Shown here one piece after another: positions 1 to 8,000 of a stretch of DNA of 64,000 nt. Source of the stretch: Planctomycetota bacterium. GTDB taxonomy: Bacteria; Planctomycetota; UBA11346. Below the pieces are notes generated by a model. That model saw only the letters and a program-made list of their open reading frames with translations. It was not told the DNA's origin and did not search any database. Position 1 is the stretch's first letter. Each line of letters opens with the position of its first letter. Where the stretch lies: the NCBI GenBank assembly GCA_013816485.1, contig JACDEI010000018.1, forward strand, positions 19,564-83,563. Reading direction: 5' to 3'. The translations under genes were made by a program, and so were the position numbers.

Positions 1-1648
1 GCAGGCCTGCCGGCACGAACTCCGGATCCGACGCCTCGGCGATCGCGAGCCCGATTTGGTATTCCATCGTCGCCTTGGGCACCGGACTTTGGTAACCGGT
101 CAGGCAATCGCGCATGGCTTCGATCGCAGTGCGGTTGGCGGTCTTCGAAATGCGGTAGGCCTTCACCGCCAGGGCCTCGGCCGCGCCCGGCGTCAGCAGG
201 TCGGGAACCAGTGGCAGCAGCGTGGTGCCTTCTTCGTCGGTCAGGACCAGGCCACGACGTTTGCCCAGCGCGCGTAGCAGTTTCAGGCCCTGCTCGGCGG
301 TGGTGGTGGGGAAGATCGGGATGCGCACGTCGATGCGGCCTGGGCGCTTGAGGTCGATCTCGATCAGGTCCGGGCGGCTGCTGGCGAGGATCCACACGAT
401 TTTGCCGCGATTCTTGCCGTTCGACATCTCCTCGGCCATCATCGCGTAGACGCGTCCGCCGATGCCGCCGGAATCGCCCGCGCCCTGGTCGCGTTTGCCC
501 AGCGCCTGATCGGCCTCGTCGACGAAGACGAAACAGCGGCCGAGAGCGTGGATCAGGCGGAAGATCTTCTCCAGGTTCGCCTCGGTGGAGCCGACCCATT
601 TGTCGCGGAAGTTCTTGAGCTTCACCACTGGCACACCGGCCTCGCCGGCGAGGCATTCGACCAGGTAGGTCTTGCCGGTGCCGACCGGACCGCACAGCAG
701 GTAACCCATCGGCATCGCTTGCAGGTCGCCCTGTTTCCACAACTGCACGTCCTGGCGCAGCCAGGTTTTGATCGCCTCGCCGGCTTCGTAGTCGTTGAGC
801 GTACGGCTCGACTCAATGAACTCGATGAGCCCTCCGCACTCGCGTTCGACCATGCTCTTCTTGATCGACAGCAGGTCGGCTTCGACGAGTGGCTTGTTCT
901 GGTGTTCACGGGTCTTGAGCAATCCCTCGACCGCTGCGAGGGTGGTGCCGGCCAGCAGACCCGCAGGTGTTGCGAGTTTGCCGACGAACGCGCTCAGCGC
1001 CTTGGGATACTTCGGCGCGAGCACCGTCAGCGCCGCTTCCAATTCCTTGGCCGTCGGCAACGGGATGCGCACGGCGGTGGCGCGCGGATTGGCCGCCACC
1101 AACGGATGCAGATCTGTGAGATTGTCCGCCGTCAGGAAGGTCGCCACCGCATGATCGGCGATCGCACCATCGCTCGCCCAGTCACGGATCAGGCTGGCGA
1201 TCGCACTGGGTTCCGCCTGACCATAGGACTCCGCCGGCACGATCAGGTCCGCTGAGCGGATGAGCACGCCGACCTGCACCCGGCCCTGACCCAGGCGTTC
1301 GAGGTTGGCGACATAACGCAGATAATGTGTCACCGTGTCGACCGCCTCGCGCGCACCACGCGGCATCGACGGGTTCTCTTTCATACGCGGCCACTTGGCG
1401 ATGATCTCGCCGCCACGTTCGACACGCAGACCGTTGCCAAGGTCGTAGCTGAACACCACGTCGAAACGCGGCAGCATGACCTTGATCAGGAAGTCGTTGA
1501 GCGAGCCCATCTCGCCCGCGCCTTTGTCACCGACTTGCGGCAGGACCATGCGATCATGGACGTTGCCAGCGAGGATGAACTGCGCGGTGGCGCCACTTTC
1601 GTAGGCGGTGATGAGATCAGATGCCCAGGTTGGCAGTGGCGTGCTCAT
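1..1648 (-). CDS. AAA+ ATPase with degenerate first AAA domain (partial, C-terminus off window)
   Basis: 549 codons are visible from an ATG at 1648, and the frame is open to the left edge, so the C-terminus is missing. The active ATPase domain lies at about residues 310-440: Walker A GPVGTGKT (about 316), Walker B FVFVDEAD (about 371), a sensor-1-like stretch and an arginine-finger region LKRPGRIDVRI typical of classical AAA proteins. Residues 1-250 look like a decayed AAA domain: a FILAGNVHD strand at the start and a Walker-B-like VGVLIRSADL, but no P-loop. That double-domain plan with an inactive first half resembles Ycf46-type ATPases. The gene lies 118 bases downstream of a PspA/IM30 gene on the same strand. 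By analogy with ESCRT-III/Vps4 it may remodel PspA assemblies at the membrane; this is inference. The RBS GGAG sits beside a tandem 7-mer array. Confidence 0.8.
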   Translation of the reverse strand, partial: MSTPLPTWASDLITAYESGATAQFILAGNVHDRMVLPQVGDKGAGEMGSLNDFLIKVMLPRFDVVFSYDLGNGLRVERGGEIIAKWPRMKENPSMPRGAREAVDTVTHYLRYVANLERLGQGRVQVGVLIRSADLIVPAESYGQAEPSAIASLIRDWASDGAIADHAVATFLTADNLTDLHPLVAANPRATAVRIPLPTAKELEAALTVLAPKYPKALSAFVGKLATPAGLLAGTTLAAVEGLLKTREHQNKPLVEADLLSIKKSMVERECGGLIEFIESSRTLNDYEAGEAIKTWLRQDVQLWKQGDLQAMPMGYLLCGPVGTGKTYLVECLAGEAGVPVVKLKNFRDKWVGSTEANLEKIFRLIHALGRCFVFVDEADQALGKRDQGAGDSGGIGGRVYAMMAEEMSNGKNRGKIVWILASSRPDLIEIDLKRPGRIDVRIPIFPTTTAEQGLKLLRALGKRRGLVLTDEEGTTLLPLVPDLLTPGAAEALAVKAYRISKTANRTAIEAMRDCLTGYQSPVPKATMEYQIGLAIAEASDPEFVPAGL

Positions 1649-1654
1649 GGATTG

Positions 1655-1760
1655 CTCCGTCCGGAGTCCGGAGTCCGGAGTCCGGAGTCATCACCACACC
1701 AACCGACAACCTGCAACCAGCGCATTCCGGTGTGCGCCTTGGCCACCGGACCCCGGACGA
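1655..1760. repeat. CCGGAGT heptamer array with weak inverted partner, pspA-AAA gap
   Basis: Four perfect tandem copies of CCGGAGT run from 1661 to 1688, directly upstream of the AAA gene's RBS. A degenerate facing partner with CCGG/GGACC spacing lies at about 1746-1758. On the minus-strand transcript the two could pair around a spacer of about 55 bases. The layout matches the other short-unit hairpins in the window, but this copy's inverted arm is the least regular. Confidence 0.6.
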
Positions 1761-1766
1761 TCATGT

Positions 1767-2522
1767 TCATCCCGCCTGCGGCCCCATGCTCTTCGGCGCT
1801 GCCTGGGTGGCAGCGGGCGTCGAGGCCGCCGGAGCAGCGCCATCCAGCGCGATGCCTTCCTTCGCCGCGAAGTCAGCAAGCGCCATGTCGGCGAGCGCTT
1901 TGCTCTCGGCTTCCTTCACATTGACCTGGCTCATGTCGAGCGAATCGCGGGCGATGCGTGCACGGCCGGCAGCTTTGTTGCGCTCGTCCTCGACCATCTC
2001 GTGGAGGCGGTTCAAGGTGTCGCCGGCGCCGCCGATCTCGCTGATCATGCCGCTCGCCATTTCGGTCATCTCGGCCATGGCCTTCTTCATCTTCATGTCC
2101 TCGATGGCACCCTTGAGCGATTGCATCTTGGCCTTGGCCGCGCTGATAGCGACATCGCGCGACTTCATCAGGTTTTTGTAGGTCTCTTCTGCCTGCTGGG
2201 CCTGCGTGCGGTTCTCTTCCAGCTCGCGCGTCACGGTCTGCAAGCGCATGGCGTACTGGGCAGCGGCATCGCGGCTGCCGGCACGCAGGTGCGCGGTGGT
2301 CTTGGCGCGCAGGTCGCGCTCCTCGGTTTCCAGCTTCTTCACCTGGCTCATCAAGCGTTCGCAGAGTCCGGCATGCGACGCCAGGCCCTGGTTGTACTGC
2401 GCGATCTGTTTGCGCAGGTTCTCCTTTTCGACTTCCAGCAACGCCTCCGGATTCCGGCGCTCAATGCCAGAAACGAAGAGGCTCAGGAAGCCTTTGAAGA
2501 GGTTGGCGATACGACTGAACAT
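1767..2522 (-). CDS. pspA: PspA/IM30 (Vipp1) family membrane-remodelling protein
   Basis: 251 residues, the normal family length. The open frame extends 16 codons further upstream, but the ATG at 2522 gives the canonical start MFSRIANLFKGF (amphipathic membrane-binding helix) and has GGGAG in front. The rest is almost all charged coiled coil (about residues 25-215) rich in Glu, Lys, Gln and Ala, followed by an Ala/Pro-rich tail of about 30 residues. PspA/IM30 proteins belong to the ESCRT-III superfamily and form rods or rings that protect or reshape the inner membrane. No pspB, pspC or pspF is visible; the neighbour is an AAA+ ATPase, a different partner from the classical enterobacterial set. 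Confidence 0.88.
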   Translation of the reverse strand: MFSRIANLFKGFLSLFVSGIERRNPEALLEVEKENLRKQIAQYNQGLASHAGLCERLMSQVKKLETEERDLRAKTTAHLRAGSRDAAAQYAMRLQTVTRELEENRTQAQQAEETYKNLMKSRDVAISAAKAKMQSLKGAIEDMKMKKAMAEMTEMASGMISEIGGAGDTLNRLHEMVEDERNKAAGRARIARDSLDMSQVNVKEAESKALADMALADFAAKEGIALDGAAPAASTPAATQAAPKSMGPQAG

Positions 2523-2823
2523 GGGCTTTCTCCCAGGGCCGGAGAATGTCCGACGAAACGCTGGGAGCAAGGACAGGCACCGCCGACGGACGATCCCGCC
2601 GATCGATCACGAAATAGGGAAACGTGCACAGCTGGAACAACTTGGTGGCAGGTCCAGGGGCACCAGAGCCCCTGGCAGGCGTAGCGGACAGAGTCCGCGA
2701 ACAACAATCCCCCGAGTGCGCCTGCGCGCACGAGCGGGGACCAGGTTTGGTTTCGCGATAGCGAAACACACCGGCAAAGCCGGTGTCGCCTCGGCGCTTC
2801 GACGAGGCGCAAACCGCAGCCAG
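2523..2823. repeat. Intergenic interspersed repeat, copy 1
   Basis: I see no gene in these 301 bases. About 2650-2760 holds a hairpin-rich element that reappears in opposite orientation at about 50495-50605 with roughly 90% identity by eye. It contains three small palindromes: CCAGGGG..CCCCTGG, GCGGACAGAGTCCGC and a GC-rich one near 2720. Next to it are further short stem-loops (ACACCGGCAAAGCCGGTGT at 2768-2786). Short open frames through the element encode near-identical peptides in both copies only because the DNA is conserved. Confidence 0.75.
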
Positions 2824-4155
2824 TCAGTACGACATCGACCTGTCCGCAGCGTGGCCTACCGGTTGGTAGTTCCTGGCGGAATCATCAAGCACCAGCACCC
2901 AGTCATCCCCACCCGGTGGCGTGAAGGTGCGCAAGCCACGCACCGGGAACTGCCCGAGCCAGATACTGCGACCCGTGCGCGGATCGAACCACGCGGCTTC
3001 CACCAGTGACCCGGTCAAGCGCGTCAGATCGACGGTCACCGGCTGTTGCACCGGCGTATAGATGAAGGCGTAGCTGCCGCGATCACCGCCGAAATCATCG
3101 TCGTCACCGCGGGTCGCCCGCTGGTGCCGGGCCGGATCCGTCGGTGCTTGCGCCACCAAGCTCTGGTCCGGTATGCGGCAGTGGTAGGGACGGGACTCCA
3201 GCAGTTGCCGCAGGTAGTGCATCTGTTCGGCTGCCGGATCATGCAGGGCGTCCTGCCAGGCGTTGCGCGTCTGCTCGTCCACGCTCGTGCCGCCATGGAA
3301 GCTGCAGACGCTGTGATTGGCGTAGGTATGGCCGCAGGCGCCGGCAAACACCGACCAGTACGCCACCATGCGTTCTTGATGCGCGCTCAACCGGCCATCA
3401 CGCTCGCCACCGGGTGCCGGTTGGTCTTCGCGTCCGGGGTCGCCGTCCAGCAGTGGCCGCGTCGGTTCGGTCGCGTACCCGGTGGCGATGCTGCTCCAGG
3501 GTTCGGATGAGAGACCGCTGCGATGCAGTGCCAGATCCATCCACGGCTGCGCCTGCGACCACGGCGCTCCGTAGGTCGGGACGACAGCCGGCAGGTAGGC
3601 GATCATCTGCCGCGCACGCGTCTCGCTGCGCAGGACGGTACCCATGGTGGTCCACAGGGCGCGCTGCTCCTGGCCCTCCGCGCCATCGCCGCTGCCGACC
3701 ACCCACATCACCGCCTGATCACGGTAACGCTGCGCGAGGAAGGTGGTGTAGGCGGTGACCGCCGTCAGCGAGAAACCACGCAGCGCGAAGCCGGCACCGA
3801 TCGGCTGGATCGCCACCGCCAGGCCCAGGGCATTGGCGCGCAGCACCACGTGGTCGAGGTGGGCGAAATAACCCTCGTTCGGACGCGTGGGATCGCCGTC
3901 CTCGAACGGCGCCAGTCCATAGGCGTTGGGGTGACGCAAGGCGTCGGAACCACCGAAGGCCGCGGTCTGGATGATGGTGAAACGCTGTGCCGCCCGCGTG
4001 CGCAGGTAGAGATCGGTACCCGCACGGTCAAGCCGCCGCACCAGCGCATCGGCACTGTCGGCGAGCCAGAAGAACGGGGTTCCGCTGCCGGTGATCAGGT
4101 GCCGCCCGTTGGGGGCAGCGCGGAAATGCGAACGATGGAAGGCGATGGTCGGCAT
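2824..4155 (-). CDS. DUF4038 / GH140-like glycoside hydrolase
   Basis: 443 residues from the ATG at 4155; an open extension to 4269 is possible but compositionally unlike the family. The N-terminal two thirds match the apiosidase-like (beta/alpha)8 barrel of DUF4038 proteins: FFWLADSADALVRRL near the start, a barrel strand ending ..MWVVGSGDG, and a segment WSSIATGYATEPTRPLLDGD typical of the family. The C-terminal 90 residues form the usual beta-sandwich (collagen-binding-like, ending GDDWVLVLDD). Known GH140 members release D-apiose from plant pectin, but the family is broad, so the substrate is open. No signal peptide is obvious. It is transcribed away from the secreted protein at 4324. Confidence 0.72.
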   Translation of the reverse strand: MPTIAFHRSHFRAAPNGRHLITGSGTPFFWLADSADALVRRLDRAGTDLYLRTRAAQRFTIIQTAAFGGSDALRHPNAYGLAPFEDGDPTRPNEGYFAHLDHVVLRANALGLAVAIQPIGAGFALRGFSLTAVTAYTTFLAQRYRDQAVMWVVGSGDGAEGQEQRALWTTMGTVLRSETRARQMIAYLPAVVPTYGAPWSQAQPWMDLALHRSGLSSEPWSSIATGYATEPTRPLLDGDPGREDQPAPGGERDGRLSAHQERMVAYWSVFAGACGHTYANHSVCSFHGGTSVDEQTRNAWQDALHDPAAEQMHYLRQLLESRPYHCRIPDQSLVAQAPTDPARHQRATRGDDDDFGGDRGSYAFIYTPVQQPVTVDLTRLTGSLVEAAWFDPRTGRSIWLGQFPVRGLRTFTPPGGDDWVLVLDDSARNYQPVGHAADRSMSY

Positions 4156-4323
4156 GAGGGCACCCACCTGCCGATGGTGGACCACGGAGCGATGGTGTCC
4201 ACGCACAGCCCTGCAAGCCACGCCGTGCTGCTGGGCGGTGTGTGGTGCGATGTGAGCCCGCCCCTTCACCGACCGGCCCGGACGCCGATCGACTGACCGA
4301 CGGATGCTGATAGATCCTGCAGC
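4156..4323. promoter_or_regulatory. Divergent promoter region
   Basis: 168 bases separate two head-to-head genes, so promoters for both should lie here. I could not assign -35/-10 elements with confidence in this GC-rich stretch. Confidence 0.4.
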
Positions 4324-7305
4324 ATGCGCCTCGCCATCCTGTGCCTGCTGCTACCGAGCCTGCTCACCGCCGCCGATGCCCTCGCCGATCTGCCCAACAG
4401 CCCTGGGATCGTGCGTGACGACATGGGCAGCCGCTGGCGCACGCTGACGATCAGCGGCCTGGATGCTCTACGCGACGTGCTGGTGGAGATCGACGGACGA
4501 CGACTCGCCGTGAGCCGCACACTGGTGGCGCAGGATGATGCGCAGGCTGCGGCCGCCCTGCCCGCCTTGATCGCGCGCGCGCTCACCGCTGGACTCGACC
4601 CCGCCACCCTGCGCCTCGATCGCGGTCTGCTGACCGGCATCCACCTGCGTGGCACCGACGTGTTGGTGCTGGACCACGCGGTGCTGCGCCGTGCAAGCCT
4701 GCCGGCGACCGGCACCGAGCAACGGACGGCCGTGACCGACGCCGCCGTCGCGCTGGTTGCCGCGCTGAAACGCAGCGACAATGGGCCACCCGTCCAGGCC
4801 GCGTTGCAACAACTGCTGAGTACGCTCGACCGCACGACGGTGGAGAACGAGGAATACCGTCCAGCGCTGGTGCGCCGCCTGATCGCGCAGGGCTGGCTCG
4901 ATGACGTGCTCGGCACCATGCCGGAGCTCGCCCCGCTGTGCGACGCGGTGAAAGCCGCCGACACGCTGCACGTGGTTCAGCGCTGGAGCGGCGATGATCA
5001 CCAGTTGGATGACCTGCGCGATGCCTTCGGCCGCCGGGTGCTGACGCTGCGTTCGCCCAGCACCTGTGCGCGCCTGCAGGAGCACGCCGCGTCGTCCTAC
5101 GACGACACCCCGACGCGCATGGTAGTGCAACGTTTTCCCGTCGGCAGCGATCCGTTGGACAGCGCGCTGCCGCTCGCCGCCGAATGCTGGTGGGGCCGCG
5201 TGCGTCTGGCCGAGTGGAACGCCAGCGATGGCCTGCGTGCTGACACCGACACTTGGCGCACGACCCTCGCGGACGAGGGCCCGGGCGTCGACGACGACAC
5301 GGTGGTCGATTGGCGTCCGCCGCATCTGGTGCTGAGTGACGCCAGCGGTGCGGTCACCGCCCTCTGCACTGCGCACGGCCTGCTGCGGCCGGCCGCCGCC
5401 GCCAGCAGCGAGGAGCGCGAACGCTTCCTCGCCGATGCCGCCAAGCTGTGCCCGGACGCGGCGCACCTCGACCTCATCGGGCAGTACCTCTTCGCCTACG
5501 TCCACGACAGCCCCGATCCGAAGAAGCCCGATCTGATCGGTGTGCGCGGCACCACCGGTGATATCCACCAGACCATCGGCCAGACCATCGCCACGGTGTG
5601 CGCCGGGGTCATGCGCGGCGACTGCGACGACCTGTCGGAGATCTATCACACGCTGCTCACCAGACAGGGCCACCTGCCGCAGGTCTTCAACCTGCCGCGC
5701 CACGCCGCCTGCGGCTGGTCGCACCGACAGGGCGATCGCTGGACCACGCAGGTCCTGCACACCGGACAGCCGTTGGCCTTCCACGGTGACACCCTGGAGG
5801 AATCACTGGCGCAGGTCTTCGGCCACTTCGACCAGGAGAACACCGACAACGGAACATTGGTGCATGTGCTGCTGCGTTTCGCCGGCGAGAACACCCGTTC
5901 CGCCTGGCGTCTGGGCAGCCGCATCATGCGCGACGTCGACTACGCCCAGACCATGATCGCGGTGCAACGCGACTGGCACTTCCACACCTTCGCCCAGGGC
6001 ATCGCGACCATGCGCCGGATGATTGCCGACGGCGACGCCGCCAGCGCCAACTGGAGCGAACTCGCCGGCCTCTACCGCCGAACCGGTCAATGGCACGCGG
6101 CGGTCGCCGCCGAACGCGCCAGTCTGGCGCTGATCGATGACCCCACGGCGCAACTCGATGCGCGTTTGACGCTGATCAGCCTGATGGTGCGTGGCGACCA
6201 ACATGCCGCGGCGGAACAGGAGGCGCGTGCGCTGCTGACGACGGTGGAACAGCAGTTCGCCAAAGAGCAACCCGCTCTCCACCTGCGCATGATCCACAAC
6301 GTCTATCAACGTCTGGATCCCGCCAAGAACCGCACGTTGACGGCAGACCTGCTGAGCCGGCATCTGTTGCCGGCCATGGAAGCCCAGCGTCCGAACCTGA
6401 CAAACTGGGCCCGCACCCGTTTCGACGCCCGCGCCTGGATGACGCAGGGCAGCGAACTGCGCAGCCAAGCCGGCTCCTTGATCGCGGCGACCCTCGAACG
6501 GCTGGAACAACCACATCACGATCTCGCCAGCGATGCTGAGCTGCAACGCCTGACGGCTTTCAGCGAGGGTTGGCTGAACGATCTCTCCTTCCTCGATAAC
6601 AACGAACGCGACGACATCATGGCCAGCTACGGCATCGTCGGTCGGCTGACGGCGACCTTGCTGGACGATGCGGTGTTCGACGGACTGCTCAGCACGGCGC
6701 AAGAACCCAGCGCATGGCACGATGAACACCACCAGCGCGGTGCCGGACTGCCACAACTGGTCCGCGATCTGCCGTGGATCCGCATCAGCGTGCCCTACTG
6801 GTCGGGTCGCCTCAGCACCATGCTCGGCGACGATGAGGCCCCGTGGAATGACGCGCTGGTGCTCGACCTCATCCGCCACCTGCGCGCCGCGATCGCAGCG
6901 AATAAGCGCCTCGGCATCGATCCGAACGGCCAGGACCACACCCTGCGCTGGGCTGCCTTGATCGAGGCCCTGGTGCAGCGCAACGAGGACGCGCTGCGCG
7001 CAGCCTTGCGTGCCTATGCTGAACGCCGCGATCGTCGCAGCGACGAGATGGTGACCAACAATATAGAAGCCATGGCAGGGCACCTGCCGCCCACGTGGTT
7101 CCGTCGAGTGCTGGCCTTGTGGGATGAGCACGCTGCGACCAAGCCGGGCTACTTCGCCATCGCCTGGGGCTGCGCCATCCGCGGCGACATCACGCAGGCA
7201 TTGGAGGCGGGCAGCCTAGCCGCCAAGCGTTTCGCCGACGATCCAGCGTTCCTTGCCGAATACGCCTATCTGCAACAGGTGCTTGCCGGTGGTGCAGAGC
7301 CCTGA
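4324..7305 (+). CDS. Large secreted protein with transglutaminase-like core and helical repeats
   Basis: 993 residues beginning with a clear signal peptide (MRLAILCLLLPSLLTAADA). Residues about 380-500 carry a transglutaminase/papain-like pattern: RGDCDDLSEIYHTLL, with the likely nucleophile Cys near residue 435, followed by a conserved His in RHAACGW about 26 residues later and a beta-rich stretch. After about residue 560 the protein is mostly alpha-helical with TPR-like pairs (for example ASANWSELAGLYRRTGQWHA), so it probably scaffolds partners in the periplasm or outside. I cannot name the family. A peptidase or cross-linking role is inference from the Cys-His pattern only. It stands alone on the + strand and converges with the STAS gene. 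Confidence 0.6.
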   Translation: MRLAILCLLLPSLLTAADALADLPNSPGIVRDDMGSRWRTLTISGLDALRDVLVEIDGRRLAVSRTLVAQDDAQAAAALPALIARALTAGLDPATLRLDRGLLTGIHLRGTDVLVLDHAVLRRASLPATGTEQRTAVTDAAVALVAALKRSDNGPPVQAALQQLLSTLDRTTVENEEYRPALVRRLIAQGWLDDVLGTMPELAPLCDAVKAADTLHVVQRWSGDDHQLDDLRDAFGRRVLTLRSPSTCARLQEHAASSYDDTPTRMVVQRFPVGSDPLDSALPLAAECWWGRVRLAEWNASDGLRADTDTWRTTLADEGPGVDDDTVVDWRPPHLVLSDASGAVTALCTAHGLLRPAAAASSEERERFLADAAKLCPDAAHLDLIGQYLFAYVHDSPDPKKPDLIGVRGTTGDIHQTIGQTIATVCAGVMRGDCDDLSEIYHTLLTRQGHLPQVFNLPRHAACGWSHRQGDRWTTQVLHTGQPLAFHGDTLEESLAQVFGHFDQENTDNGTLVHVLLRFAGENTRSAWRLGSRIMRDVDYAQTMIAVQRDWHFHTFAQGIATMRRMIADGDAASANWSELAGLYRRTGQWHAAVAAERASLALIDDPTAQLDARLTLISLMVRGDQHAAAEQEARALLTTVEQQFAKEQPALHLRMIHNVYQRLDPAKNRTLTADLLSRHLLPAMEAQRPNLTNWARTRFDARAWMTQGSELRSQAGSLIAATLERLEQPHHDLASDAELQRLTAFSEGWLNDLSFLDNNERDDIMASYGIVGRLTATLLDDAVFDGLLSTAQEPSAWHDEHHQRGAGLPQLVRDLPWIRISVPYWSGRLSTMLGDDEAPWNDALVLDLIRHLRAAIAANKRLGIDPNGQDHTLRWAALIEALVQRNEDALRAALRAYAERRDRRSDEMVTNNIEAMAGHLPPTWFRRVLALWDEHAATKPGYFAIAWGCAIRGDITQALEAGSLAAKRFADDPAFLAEYAYLQQVLAGGAEP

Positions 7306-7345
7306 CGGACAGCACGCAGCATGCACCGCAGAGACCGATGCTCCC

Positions 7346-7927
7346 TCAACGGATGTTCAGCAAGTGGTCGAGTCGCAGTTGGCTGAGCTGGGCCGTCGCC
7401 TGCCGTCCGACCTGCACCAGTCGGCAACGTCCAGGACCGGCACTCTGGTTCAGTTGCAGCAGCCACGCGACCAGCAGAGAGTTGAGGTGTTCGATGTGGA
7501 CCAGGTCGACCTCCACCGCGCTCGCATCCAGACCGCGGATCCAGTCGTAGGACGCTGGCTCGGTCAGGTGCGGGTGTTGGCCGATACCTTTGCCCAGCGC
7601 CACGCGCAGGCTGCCGTCCGCGCTGAGCGACACGAGGTACGGACGTTCGCCGAACGGGGCCACCCGACCGGGATCATCCACCGCCAAACGCCGCTCGGGA
7701 TCGATCACCTGGAGCGCCTTGAGTGCGTGGCTGGACAACCCCTCCAGGCGCAGGAAGCCACCCGTGGTGGCGGCGAGATCAAGGGCGATGGCGAGCATGG
7801 CGACGGGCAGGCGCTCGGCGTCATGACATGAGATCGTCACGGTGGCACGCGCCGCCAGCAATCCTGCAAGCCGCGTACGAATGTCGCCACTGAGCAGTTC
7901 GGTCAGGGTGATGCTGGTGATGGTCAT
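7346..7927 (-). CDS. Double STAS-like domain protein
   Basis: 193 residues from the ATG at 7927. The C-terminal half has the STAS pattern: a short acidic strand (SAVEVDLVHIEHLNSLLVAW) followed by a helix, then RCRLVQVGRQATAQLSQL and a closing LDHLLNI, as in anti-anti-sigma factors. The N-terminal half repeats the same rhythm in weaker form (TVTISCHDAERLPVAMLAIA, then LRLEGLSSHALKALQVID), suggesting a tandem or duplicated STAS fold. The phospho-acceptor Ser expected after the third strand is not clear in the N-terminal copy; in the C-terminal copy NSLL contains a Ser at the right place. It follows uvrC after 73 bases. Partner kinases or sigma factors are not visible. Confidence 0.55.
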   Translation of the reverse strand: MTITSITLTELLSGDIRTRLAGLLAARATVTISCHDAERLPVAMLAIALDLAATTGGFLRLEGLSSHALKALQVIDPERRLAVDDPGRVAPFGERPYLVSLSADGSLRVALGKGIGQHPHLTEPASYDWIRGLDASAVEVDLVHIEHLNSLLVAWLLQLNQSAGPGRCRLVQVGRQATAQLSQLRLDHLLNIR

Positions 7928-8000
7928 GCGTATCCGAGGACCTGCCTGAGGATTAATGCGCGGGACGAGAGGCGGCGGTCTACGAGAGGACACCACCCGC

